This document shows, in pieces, positions 12,966-23,509 of a stretch of DNA of 64,000 nucleotides. The stretch covers positions 7,774,501 to 7,838,500 of the forward strand of contig CM027377.1 of assembly GCA_015680905.1 (NCBI GenBank). The letters are read 5' to 3'. Below the pieces are notes generated by a model, which was not told where the DNA came from, made no database searches, and was given only the letters and a program-made list of their open reading frames with translations. The first letter of the stretch is position 1, and each line of letters starts with the position of its first letter. Made by a program: the position numbers and the translations under genes. Source of the stretch: Coptis chinensis (lineage: Eukaryota; Streptophyta; Magnoliopsida; Ranunculales; Ranunculaceae).

Positions 12966-13542
12966 TGAAAGGTCATTGCTTATCATTGAAAGCAAAAGAG
13001 AAGGGTAGTGAAAGTTTAGTGTTAGAGTATACTTTATCAAGTTGGGACGGAATTTCTTATAGCAGTTTCTTTTTTCTTTTTCTTTTTCTTTTTTTTTAAT
13101 AGCATTTGATGGGAACTTTAGTGTGATTTCTCACAAAGCCACCTCCAGGGCATCAGCTTATGAACAATTTGACTGACATTAGAACCCCTACAGATAAGGA
13201 TTTCGACATATATGTAATGGTTGTTATGAATGTTGTTGGATTTTTTTTTCCTACACTTAAAAAAAGACGGCAATGGAGCACATATAATCAATTTGATAAA
13301 ATCATCCTTCTATAAACTATAAGTGTTACATGTGATTAAATTTACTATATTTCATTACATCTTTCAACATGTTTTCTCTAAATTAGTGTTTGTTCTTGGA
13401 TGTATTTAATTTTCTTCCCCCTCCTGTTTATTTTATTATTTTTATTTTATTTTTCTCTCTTGCAGGGTGATTTATTTTGTATCTCTTGGATCTTTAAGCA
13501 GATGCATCACAAAAGACTGTCTCATAGGTAAGCAAGTTGTGG

Positions 13543-13544
<2 letters not shown>

Positions 13545-13579
<35 letters not shown>

Positions 13580-13590
13580 GATAGAGAGAA
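13545..13590. repeat. (GA)n microsatellite
   Basis: An alternating ga run with two gata interruptions at its right end. Confidence 0.95.
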
Positions 13591-13906
13591 ATCATCTCCA
13601 AATTAGTTACTATTATTAGTAGTATTTTTAGGGATTTTTAGGAATTGAGTCTAATTAGTGTTTCTAGGTGTTTTAGGCTATTTATATTTTTGTGGTTATT
13701 TTAATTACGAATCACTAAAATAAAGAATACTCCTTGATGTTATATAAGGTGAACTTAGATATCAACATTTGAAACAAAATCTTGTTTTACTTGGACTATT
13801 ATGAAGGGGATGCTTAGTATTTCTCCTCACAATAACACAACTGTAATATGGCGGGGCAGTGAGGGCATGCTATTCCAACTTGCTAAAGAATTCTTGCTTG
13901 CAATTC

Positions 13907-13972
13907 AAGAGGTACTCCTATCGATATCGTTATAAGAGCTCTCTTATAACGATATCGATAGGAGTACCTCTT
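13907..13972. repeat. perfect 32-bp inverted repeat with 2-nt spacer
   Basis: The left arm 13907-13938 and right arm 13941-13972 are exact reverse complements, separated only by ct. The arm contains gatatcgat-type self-complementary blocks. The motif aagaattcttg lies just outside both arms (about 13887 and 13989). No transposon ends or target-site duplication were identified for it. Confidence 0.95.
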
Positions 13973-14324
13973 GCCGCGGGATCGATAAGAATTCTTGTTT
14001 TTTGAGTTACATGTTCTAATACAAGACATTTTCATCGATCTTAATAAATAACATTGTTAGATGAAAAGACCAATGTTGTACGCTGCTTCAGACCAAGTCC
14101 ATACGATTTTCTAGTGATCTTTGCTAGCTGAGGGATGAAAAGACGGTCATTAATTGCAACCCAAATTATTAGAGTGCCAATGGAGAAAATGCCAAATGAG
14201 CCAGCTGGAATTTGGAAATGTGATGTCGGTACTGTACGTTAGCCTGAAGTATTTGAAATGATTGTTGGCTTATAGTTACTGAAAGCATGATTCCTGTGGA
14301 CCACAAAGGGATCACTTTCAACAA

Positions 14325-15070
14325 GGGCCGCGGTATTGGCACCCCCATAAATAGGACTAGCACCCATTTGACCAATTTAACAATACTAGCACCCCTCCAT
14401 TAAATACACAAAAAACACTAACGGCAAACATTTGCCGCGGGATCGCACAATCCACGGCATCGGGTTGCTGCGAGATCCCATATCCCACGGAAGGTGGCTG
14501 CCGTAGGTCTTTTAAAAAAAAAAAAATTTAATAGCCACCATAAAAAAAAGTTAGTTGCCTCGAGATGATTTTGTTTACTAAAATGGAGTTTTTGCTTGTG
14601 TTAATTATCAAAACTTTTTTTCATTAATTTGATCACAAAATTTTCTTATAGCATATAAAAATATTTGCCGCGAGATAACAAAATTATGACTCGATTGTAT
14701 ATTTTTTTTGTCATGGTTTTGGTGTTGTTCTTGGAGTGTATAAATAAACTTTAAAGAAGAAAATGAGGTATCCATATGTCGTGTGTGTTCAATACGCAAA
14801 ATTTGAAGTGAAAAAACAAAAACACAAAAATATATGCGCGGAGAATCGCCTTCCGCCGGGATATCGCGATCTCGCGGCAACCCAATGCCGTGGATTGTGC
14901 GATCTCGCGGCAGTTGCCTACCGTGGGATATGAGATCTCGCGGCAACTGCCTACCGTAGAACTATGGGCATGTGGGGGTGTAAAAAAACATATAAGGAAT
15001 AACCATTATTGTTTAACTTTTTGTCAAAGGGGTGCTAGTCCCATTTATGGGGGTGCCAATACCGCGCCCC
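14325..15070. mobile_element. non-autonomous Mutator- or hAT-type MITE, 746 bp
   Basis: Terminal inverted repeats of about 42 bp are near-identical. The left begins GGGCCGCGGTATTGGCACCC and the right end reads the complement, starting GGGGCGCGGTATTGGCACCC. The flanks are ttcaacaa at 14317-14324 and at 15071-15078, an exact 8-bp duplication (9 bp with one mismatch, tttcaacaa/cttcaacaa). Long inverted repeats plus a 9-bp duplication would favour Mutator, 8 bp hAT. Inside, a second inverted pair (about 14432-14480 and 14860-14920) carries cgcacaatccacggca, so the element folds almost end to end. No coding capacity. Confidence 0.85.
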
Positions 15071-15446
15071 TTCAACAATGTTTTTAGCTCTTCAACTTGC
15101 TAAACTGTGCATAGACACCACGGACTTGACGCTGATCCATCCATCTCCAACTCTTTATCTTGATTAGCAATGATGCAAGCTTTGTTTAAGAACCTAGCAA
15201 TAAATGTGTTAAGTAAAAATCTAGAAAAAGGTAAACAACTTATCTACTCATTAATTTTTCCCGTTGTCTCATGATTTACTATTTTAGAGAATGAGCTCAG
15301 CATTAAACGATGAATGCCAATTTTCCCAACAAAAAAAATTAGTGTGATAATTGTAATAGTGGCGATAATAATCGCACCTCAACTTTTCGGTTGGCGCAAC
15401 AATCTTGGAGCCATCTATGTGATGATAACACCCATCTATGTGATGA

Positions 15447-15488
15447 TAACCACTTGCACATTTCTCTTTCTAAATGTGCAAGTGGTTA
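15447..15488. repeat. 17-bp-arm hairpin
   Basis: The arms TAACCACTTGCACATTT (15447-15463) and its exact complement (15472-15488) surround an 8-nt loop. Just upstream a 22-bp unit containing atctatgtgatgataac is repeated in tandem (about 15411-15450). Confidence 0.85.
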
Positions 15489-15547
15489 AAGTGACAACAC
15501 GTGTTAAGTATATTAATCGGCTAAGAATTAAAAAAAAAACTGAGAGT

Positions 15548-18402
15548 GGGCCTAAAACCCACAGTTCCAAAATAATTATAGAGAAAAGACACCCCGTTTG
15601 TTATTTATGAATAAAACCCACCCGGTTGACTTTTTAGTTATATTACCAGTTTGCCCTTTAATACAAACATCAAATATATGAAACCCGGCTTGTATTGTTT
15701 CAAAAACTTGTGAACTTTGTTTCGAAATTTTTGTGAAATTTCTTCTAATAATTTTGTCTTCAACAATTCGTTAGATTTCTCTAGCGAAATTTCTCCCAGA
15801 ACTATATATCCCATTGCAACATGAATGTTATAATGTCAAGAGAAATTTCCCCCAAAATTGGATATCCCACTGCAACATGAATGTTGCAATGTCAAATGCA
15901 CTTGAGATTGCTACCAAGTTAGTGTTAATCCAAGAAAGTCTCATGCTTCAATTATCAATTGGTGTTGAATGTAAAACTTGTATCATCTATGGTAAAGAAG
16001 TATAATTGACAATCACAATAAGTCATATACACACTCAAAACCAAACTGCCACTAATCATAATTAAGCTATCTATTTATCATCTCTATTATTCCAATTTAT
16101 TGGACCTATCCTAACTTGTGTGCATAAAACGTCACAATTCTTAATCAATTTGCAATGTCAAGTACACTTGATATTGCAAATACACAACGTCAAACTCATT
16201 TGACTTCCTAACCAACAAAAACAACATAGAAGCAATTGAAATGATAACTATCCTAGATCCTATTATTTAGAAGTAATAACATTAATTTCTTTATAAAACT
16301 ACTACAAATTTCGATTATATGACATACGAACACTACTGTTGAACTATATTTCTTTTATGACTAAAACTAGTACTAATAACTCGCCGGATCTAGATGGATT
16401 TCAACCATCATCCTCTCACTTAACAATAATTCTACACTAACACAGAAAAAATAACATGGTCAACCAATACAATGACATGGCACTCCAACATCAATGTTGT
16501 ACCATGAAAAAACACCACTGCAACATCAATGTTGCACATAGAAATATCACTACAATATCAATGTTGCACCATGAACAACCACCACTGCAACATACATGTT
16601 GCATTGCACTGACTGCAACATCAATGTTGCACCGAGAAATATCACTGCAACATTAATGTTGCACCTTGAAAAAACACCATGTACTCAATATACATGTTGC
16701 ACTGACTGCAACATCAATGTTGCACCATGAGAACCACTGCAACATCAATATTGCATCGAAAAATATCATTGCAACATCAATGTTGTACCATAAAACCAAT
16801 GTTGCACCATAAAAACCACTGCAACATTAATGTTGCACTGAAAAAATACCACTGCAACATCAATGTTGCACCGAGAAATATCATTGCAACATCAAAGATA
16901 CACCATGAAAAATTAGTAAAATGGAGGATTTGTTATGAATATAATGGAAAGAGAATAAGTGTTTTTAGAGAGAGAAAATAAGTTTTTATCTCTTATTTTT
17001 ATCTAGGTGGACACAGGTCAACATGCCACGACACTGTGTCATTTTTTCTGTGTTAGTGTGCAGTATTATTACTTACTTAATGAGTGCTCTTCCATTTTGA
17101 GCTTATAGATCCTTTGTCAACCCACACATATTAGCTTGAATTCTAAACATTGATGTTAATGATTAAATTATTTTGTGGTTACATCCATATTAACTTGTAA
17201 CATCAATATGAACTGCTTATTCTCAAATGAGAAAACACAACCATGACTGCACTTACCAAAATTCAAAAGAACTAATATATATAATGATCTAATGAATTCA
17301 CAAACGTAAGTTGCAATGCATGTCATTCCGTGGAAAATCTTATACAGTTGCAGACACTCACTGAATTAAGTTGATCTACTAGTAAATAACCGATAACACT
17401 TGAACTTGGAGGACAAGAGCAAATGACTTGTCACCATAGATTTCATTTATTGCATAGTTCACATGTTTATTTGGCTCTATATATATTAACAATTAACGTT
17501 TAGACATAGCTTTCAGAACTGAAAAGGGTTAAACAACAAAGTCAGTCAAGCTAACGATTATGGATATTAAGGAACATGGTAGAATTCATCTACTCATGCA
17601 TACTCTATATAACTCATTGATATTTAAGTACTTCATGTAGATCGATTATAAATTAATTATATGGTCTGCTTTGTACTGTGCATCACCTAAGTGGATGTCT
17701 AACATTGCACACCTAAAAAGCATCTTCCTTTGCTTGACTTTCCAAAACACAAAAGTAATACTTCCACACCCAACTCAGATTCAACTGCAACACTCATTTG
17801 ACAGCATGAATTCGATTCACACTTGAGTATTCTAACATTTACATCTTTAAAGTGATCAATCTCAAACAAATTCAAATACAAAGCTCAATTGAATGCAAAT
17901 ACACTTCAATGTCAATTTGATAAAATGCAAAGTAAATTGGATAACGTTAACTTCCACCCTTTGTAATTTTGACACACACAAGAAACACAAGAGTGAGTGG
18001 TGGAGAAAGCATTATCTATTGATGAATTAATTTGGGGAAGAGATGAAGTGAGTGGAGGAGAAGGATTTTATTCTCGAAATGGAATGAGTGAGAACTTTTC
18101 CATGATCAGACAATGGTCTCTGTCTACTTCTTCCTTCGTCTTCTCTCTATCTTCTATTTTCTTCTACTTTCGGATCTATCAAGAGGAACTACTAGCTACC
18201 ATCACGATAGAATAGAAGAAGGGTTAAAATAGACATTTAAAAAACTAAAAAAGATGAGGTAGTTGGGTCAATGACCTTATCCTGCAACTTAATGTATCGG
18301 ACCCCTTTAAATTATAACTAAAATAACCGGGTGGGCTTTAGCCGTAATTGCCAAATTCAATGTCTTTTAGGCTAATTAATTCTAGATTCAGGGTTTTAAA
18401 CC
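15548..18402. mobile_element. degenerate long-inverted-repeat element (Mutator-like?), about 2.85 kb
   Basis: The two ends match as imperfect inverted repeats over about 110 bp. Both contain cctaaaaccc or tttaaaaccc, then aaaagaca, then aacccacccggttga or agcccacccggttat, then ttttagttata. The repeats are too diverged to fix exact ends, and no target-site duplication was identified, so the superfamily is uncertain. No transposase is visible. The interior is AT-rich and carries the palindromic minisatellite at 16480-16905 and two outlying units at 15810-15890. Confidence 0.5.
16480..16905. repeat. minisatellite of palindromic units (about 14 copies, 30-36 bp)
   Basis: Each unit holds a short palindrome of the form GCAACATcaATGTTGCA followed by a variable spacer such as ccatgaaaaaccac. 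Copies start near 16485, 16519, 16553, 16588, 16616, 16647, 16681, 16707, 16739, 16770, 16795, 16820, 16853 and 16885. The last is decayed. Two related units lie at about 15812 and 15870. ORFs that cross the array simply read the repeat (NINVA, QHQCC) and are not genes. Confidence 0.9.
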
Positions 18403-18848
18403 TAGTTTTATGTAAAAAAAAATTAAAAGACACCACAAATTTTGGACATCTTAATATACTATAAAGCCCATTGAATAAAAAAAATAACATTTTAGTCTAT
18501 GATCAATAAACTGCATACTTTGGAAATAATATTTTTGATCAACATATAAATTTACTGAATGAGTTTCAATATATTTTAGGAATAATATTTTGGATACATA
18601 ATAATCAAATTTATAAAAATGGTCCCGTTCGTTGAACGGGTCAAAAAATCTAGTTATGCTAAACGAAGAACACATTTATTGACGGGACCAAGTTACTAAG
18701 TTATTATTGGTGCAGTACTGCAGTGCACGTCACTTACTGTAAACTTCTCTTCATGAGACTATTCTTACGTACGGGTTCGTTACTTATATACAAATCCAGA
18801 CAATGAGCTGAGACAGACTGTTAAATACTTTGGAAAATCATTAATCCT

Positions 18849-18862
18849 CTTATATACACGTG
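18849..18862 (+). promoter_or_regulatory. TATA box and G-box of the sulfotransferase gene
   Basis: cttatataca lies about 55 bp upstream of the ATG at 18909, the usual spacing for a plant TATA with a short leader. It runs straight into CACGTG (18857-18862), a perfect G-box bound by bZIP and bHLH factors. That could tie expression to light, ABA or jasmonate signals, but its placement overlapping the TATA region is unusual. Inference from sequence only. Confidence 0.5.
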
Positions 18863-18908
18863 TTAGCTTTACTATCTAGTTCCTAGTCCATAAAAATTTC
18901 AAAACTTC

Positions 18909-19928
18909 ATGGCTACATCACCCATTTCCCTTGCATCAGTGCATGTTCCACTTTCAAGGTATTTGCATGAAGATCAAGAGGAACTAATAACCCCAGAGTG
19001 CAAGGACTTAATGTCCTCCCTATCAAGAGGCAAAGGTTGGGTTTTAATTCACCTCTACCAATACCAAGGCTTTTGGCACACAACAAGGCAACTACAAGGT
19101 GTGTTAGCATGTCAAAAAATGTTCCAAGCCCAAGCTACCGATCTCATCCTTGTCAGTACTCCAAAATCAGGTACAACTTGGTTAAAGGCAATGGCCTTTG
19201 CTATCGTGAACCGAAACCGCTACTTTTGCTATGATGATCACCATCCTTTGCTCACAAACAATCCACACGAGCTTGTCCCATTTTTAGAGCTCAAACTTTA
19301 TGTTGATAACAATGTTCCGGATTTTACCAATTTTGTTCATCCAAGACTCTTCTCCACACACATTCCTCACATTTCACTACCTGAATCAATTAAGGACTTG
19401 AAGTGTAAGATTGTCTATCTGTGTAGGAATCCAAAAGATACTCTCGTTTCGCTTTGGCACTTTACCAACAAGTTGAGACCCAAAACTCTAGAACCCCTTC
19501 AAATCGAAGAGGCTTTCGAGAGATTCTGTGGAGGGGTCAGTTTGTATGGGCCATTCTGGGATCATGTATTGGGATACTGGAAAGAAAGTTTGCAAAGGCC
19601 TCAAAGTATACTTTTTCTTAAGTATGAAGACATTAGAGATGCACCCAAAGTTCATTTGAGAAAATTAGCTGAGTTTTTAGGATACCCCTTTTCTCTAGAG
19701 GAAGAAAAAGAAGGGGTGGTGGAAGAGCTATTGAAGCTATGTAGCTTTGACAACTTGAGCAATCTAGAGGTAAATAAAGTGGGAAAACTGTCATCTGGTG
19801 AGGAATGCAGTTCATTTTTCAGAAAGGGTGAAGTTGGAGACTGGACGCACTATCTAACTTCAGAGATGATCGAGCAGTTAGACATGATCACAACAAAAAT
19901 GTTCAAAGGTTCTGGCTTAGAGTTTTAG
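18909..19928 (+). CDS. plant cytosolic sulfotransferase (SOT family)
   Basis: An intact 339-residue, intronless ORF, the usual length for plant SOTs. Such enzymes move a sulfonate group from PAPS to hydroxyls of small metabolites such as flavonoids, brassinosteroids, hydroxyjasmonate or desulfoglucosinolates, in the cytosol. Visible motifs: PKSGTTWLK (85-93), the 5'-phosphosulfate-binding loop with its catalytic Lys; His151 in STHIPH, the expected catalytic base; CRNPKDTLVSLWHF (172-185), the 3'-phosphate-binding site; FLKYEDI (236-242); and RKGEVGDW (305-312), the C-terminal PAPS-binding motif. No signal peptide is seen. The start at 18909 is preceded by a TATA box and followed by a typical hydrophilic N-terminus. 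Substrate cannot be read from sequence, so no symbol is given. All key residues are present, unlike every other coding sequence in the window. Confidence 0.95.
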   Translation: MATSPISLASVHVPLSRYLHEDQEELITPECKDLMSSLSRGKGWVLIHLYQYQGFWHTTRQLQGVLACQKMFQAQATDLILVSTPKSGTTWLKAMAFAIVNRNRYFCYDDHHPLLTNNPHELVPFLELKLYVDNNVPDFTNFVHPRLFSTHIPHISLPESIKDLKCKIVYLCRNPKDTLVSLWHFTNKLRPKTLEPLQIEEAFERFCGGVSLYGPFWDHVLGYWKESLQRPQSILFLKYEDIRDAPKVHLRKLAEFLGYPFSLEEEKEGVVEELLKLCSFDNLSNLEVNKVGKLSSGEECSSFFRKGEVGDWTHYLTSEMIEQLDMITTKMFKGSGLEF

Positions 19929-20232
19929 TTCTTCTGAAAAAAAAAGTAAGTTTTAGTTGAAGCGTTGTGCAAAATATTGCGACGGGGGATTTTTTTTTTT
20001 TTTTTTTTTTTATCGATATATGAACTCCTGATTTCTCGATACGTATCCTGCATATATCACTCTCTCTGTTGATATTTTAGCTTTGGAACTGCAAGTCTTA
20101 TGTTCGGTAGCAGATTAAAATCACATGTAAACTATCAAAAGGCCACTGTTACAACACCTCTTTTGAAATTGGGATCCTTAAGTACTAGAATGTTGATATA
20201 AGACTGAGAAAAGCGCAGCAATTAAGCAATGT

Positions 20233-20371
20233 ATGTGGATTCCACCGGAGCCCAACATTGTGAAACTTAACACTGATGGGGCGTCAATGGGGAATCCTGA
20301 GCCATCTGGAGTTGGTATATCGGTTTCAGAGAGAGCATGGGTCAATTCCTGCTTACTAAGAAGTGCCTAAA
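20233..20371 (+). pseudogene. LINE RNase H fragment
   Basis: The translation contains VKLNTDGASMGNPEPSGVG, the start of the RNase H domain of plant LINE polyproteins, with the first catalytic Asp in NTDGAS. The frame runs to a stop at about 20369 and the remaining domain is missing. Immediately 3' is a short stem, aagtgccta/taggcactt (about 20363-20407). No poly(A) or target-site duplication was found, so this is a relic. Confidence 0.65.
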
Positions 20372-20649
20372 ATTGTATATTTTATATATATTTTTATAGG
20401 CACTTTATAATATCATTTAAGTTTAATTGTGTATTTTTAACGTAAAATCATACATTTGCTTCATTCCATGGCATTATGCACATTTTTTTTGTCATAAATG
20501 ATTATTTGCATATATGTGTATGTCTTTGGAAAAATCTCATGCAAAATATGTTTTATTAATTTGGTTTAATATCTTTTTTAGGAAATAAAGATGTCGGTCA
20601 AAGCCCAGGCTCGAGTCCGGCCATTAACCAAAGAGGATCATTTAAATAA

Positions 20650-21547
20650 GGTATTCGTTACTGCCGGACCTCATATTGTGTTGGGCAGACCCCAAAAACA
20701 AAAACAATTATTACAAATGTGTCATTGACCCCAAAAGTTGTTTTGTGTTGGGCACTTCCCAAACCAACATGAATTTCATTTGTTGCAACCTTTCAGCCCT
20801 TCTCTTTTCTTCTCTTCTATTCTCTTCTCTTCCACCATCCTAAACTTTAAATCATAAAGAAAACTATATCCTAACACTAACACTAAACACTAGGGCTGAA
20901 TATACATGTGTACAGGGCTAAATATATGGCTGAATGAGAAAATTCGAACACCCTAGGCTTAAACGACCCGGCTAGGTTGTTCGTTGTGCACACCAAACGG
21001 TCTGGTCACACCGTCTGGACTGAGTCCAAAACGATGTGTCCATGTCGTTTGGGATTTGGACTTAGAAAAAAAACTTATCGGTGTGGTCACACCGTTTGGA
21101 CTAAGTCCCAAGCGACATGGCCACACCGTTTGGACTCAGTCCAAACGGTGTGGCCATGTCGTTTGGAATTTGAACTTTGAAAAAATATGAAGTTATGTTT
21201 TTTGGCCTCTTGACCGGTGTGGGCACACCGTTTGGACTAGTCCAAACGATGTGCCAAGTCGTTTGGGACTTAGTCCAAATGGTGTGACCACAAACGTAAG
21301 TTTTTTTCTAAGTCCAAATCCCAAACGACATTGACACATCGTTTTGGACTCAGTCCAGACGGTGTGACCAAACCGTTTGGTGTGCACAACGAACGATCTA
21401 GCCAGGTCGTTTAAGCCTAGGGTGTTCTTGACTTTTGAGTTTATTGGAGACGAAGGGTGATTGTCGGTTTCTCGCGTGTTTTGGTTGGGGGGTGTATTGT
21501 TGCAGGTTGTGCCCAACACAAATCGGGGTTTGGCAGTAACAAGACTC
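20650..21547. mobile_element. non-autonomous Mutator-like element, 898 bp
   Basis: It is flanked by an exact 9-bp duplication, TTTAAATAA (20641-20649 and 21548-21556), the hallmark of Mutator-like elements. Terminal inverted repeats of about 38 bp: the left starts GGTATTCGTTACTGCC and the right, read inward, GAGTCTTGTTACTGCC; both continue to TTGTGTTGGGCA. The interior is dominated by a long inverted repeat (20946-21427). No transposase is encoded; the overlapping ORFs merely translate the repeat. Confidence 0.9.
20946..21427. repeat. long near-perfect inverted repeat (two arms of about 230 bp)
   Basis: The left arm begins gaacaccctaggcttaaacg and the right arm ends with its complement. The arms remain about 90 percent alike toward a centre near 21186. 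Within each arm a shorter unit built from cacaccgttTggact and gtccaaacggtgtg recurs, itself partly palindromic. A transcript through it would fold into one hairpin of about 480 nt. Confidence 0.9.
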
Positions 21548-21556
21548 TTTAAATAA

Positions 21557-23495
21557 TCAATAAGTGAGAGCTCATTAAACAAATTGTGCTATCAAGAATA
21601 GAAAGAAATGTTATATAATTGATAATTATGGAAGGAAATCAAGAAAGAATAATTGCAACTACCACCATATATTCTTACCATTTTCACCACATTAAATATC
21701 TCAATTCCCATTAATTATTTATTTCATTGATTTTATTATATCAAATCATTCCTTAATACTTTATATTTTTGCCACCATATATATTCCTCCATATTCTTGC
21801 CAATCACTCTATTCCTGTGGGAGCTCAAAACCATATCATTCCATTTTATCTTTTATTTAATTACCAATTTATATTTCATTCCTTCCTCATACCTTAATAA
21901 TATCTTGAAGTTATATATAGTAGTGGTTAATTTGTATACTTCAAAAGAGTTTAGATTGGAAGTTGAGGTTCATCCTAAATTGTTTAGAGTTTAAGTGAGG
22001 GAGATATGAAGAAGAAAGGGAGACTCTTGTAGGATTAGAATGGTTCTAAGCTAAGGAAAATTTGAAAGCTTTGATTGTTGTATGGAAATGAATTGAAAAC
22101 ATGAAGGGGAAGATTGATTAAAACATTGAAATGATCGAATAACGAGCAAACAAGATTGATGATTAAAACAAATAACAATAACAATAAAGTAAAAACATGA
22201 ATTGAAAAACAAGATAAGAAATTAAACAAACCAAATAGTTGGATCCTAAGACAATGGATGGGTTCCTCTCTCCCTTGTTTTTTGCTTATATACCCTTATT
22301 TTTGCTTTTTATAGATTTGTCCTTCTCCATTACAAACTAGACACCACACACTTTCACTTTTGCTTTAACTTTTTGGTTTCTTCATGACCAAGATAGGTTT
22401 AGGGAGAAAATCCTCATAATTTGAGATAAGGGCCTCCATCTCATCTGGTCTTCTGATTGAGGGTTTTGACTTTTGACTTTGATTGGTTGACTTTGACTTT
22501 TTCAGCACTTTTCCATAGTAGCTACTGGTCTTCATAATAAGCGTGATTAAGGCTCTTTTTGGTGCTAAGACACAGCTTTTATGATAAGTGGTCTGAAGTA
22601 CACTTTAACCTAAAAAAGACAATAAAAACTATGAGTTGTCTTTTCGTTAAACGTAAGAAGGACTGTAATGCAACAATATAAAGGTAATAAAATGCACATT
22701 TTGGAGCTAATCATATCTCTTCCATATTCTGTTTCCTAAATTATTTTATCTTATATTTTCTTCCCATATCCCAAAGATTATTTCCATTTTGTGTGAAGAT
22801 ATTATATGCACCAAGATCTTTTTTGTGGAAGCTATAAATAGATAAGAGAATTGGCATTGAAGGGACACCCATTCTATCTCCAATCTAGTATTCAATTAGT
22901 AGAAATTTTGTTTTATAGTTTTAGTTCATTTAATTAGTGAGGAAAAGTGCTCTAGATTGTGTAATTTCCCGAAGATCAACATCAAAGCAACAAAAGCGGT
23001 TTCCATGTTCATTATATCTCGTCTTTAATTATTCTTTCATGTTAATTAATATCATGGAAGGCTAAGCTTCCACCCAATGATGGAAAGTGAAAGCTCTCCA
23101 TGAAATTCTTATTATTTTGTTTTTGTCTTTTTTGTTAGAAACTCCACTATATGTGTTTTTGATGAAATCCAATGATATCTCTTTTTAATTGATTTTTGCA
23201 CTAAGATTAAATGCGCATGGTTTCTATCATTGCGGAAAATACAAACTATTTTCCATTGTTAGTTTATTCTTTTTGTTAAAAATCTTTTAGACTCAACTTT
23301 ATTGTTAGTTTACTCCAAATGAGGAATGCCTAAAAATTCCTCATTTGGAGTAAAAGATAATAGAGGATTGAATTTAATATTGAGATGTTTTATTATGTTC
23401 TTAAAGTTATATTTTCCACTAATTCTAGAACAAGCATTTAAGATTTAGTGAAATTTTGGAGAAATTAACAAGAGATATAAAAATGAAATGCAAGA
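21557..23495. other. AT-rich intergenic DNA, nothing recognised
   Basis: No ORF with a family signature and no clear element ends were seen, apart from the small hairpin at 23309-23354. Confidence 0.5.
23309..23354. repeat. perfect 19-bp-arm hairpin, 8-nt loop
   Basis: Arms TTTACTCCAAATGAGGAAT (23309-23327) and the exact complement (23336-23354), with loop gcctaaaa. The size would suit a small fold-back, but the flanks show no duplication. Confidence 0.85.
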
Positions 23496-23509
23496 ATTGT
23501 TGGTGAGTT

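Larger units (their letters stand above)
9720..13900. other. intergenic, no confident gene; a few exon-like segments
   Basis: ORFs here are short and show no recognisable family. Several short plus-strand segments have good splice borders: a donor after 10111, and segments 10256-10296, 12519-12605 and 13466-13527 between cag and gtaa or gtaag. Segment 12519-12605 reads through with a single stop in one frame. One frame of about 9990-10090 is Cys-rich but broken. This could be a decayed multi-exon gene; nothing identifies it. Confidence 0.4.

Noticed and set aside
13466-13527. Confident exon of a named gene
   Set aside because: Splice borders are good but the 62-nt segment matches no protein I recognise, so it is listed only as an observation.
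16456-16981. Regular spaced palindromic repeats resembling a CRISPR array
   Set aside because: Plant nuclear DNA; spacers are near-identical and the units degrade gradually, as in a minisatellite.
20977-21582. ORFs on both strands with similar His/Cys-rich proteins
   Set aside because: They are the two arms of one inverted repeat read in both directions; no family signature.
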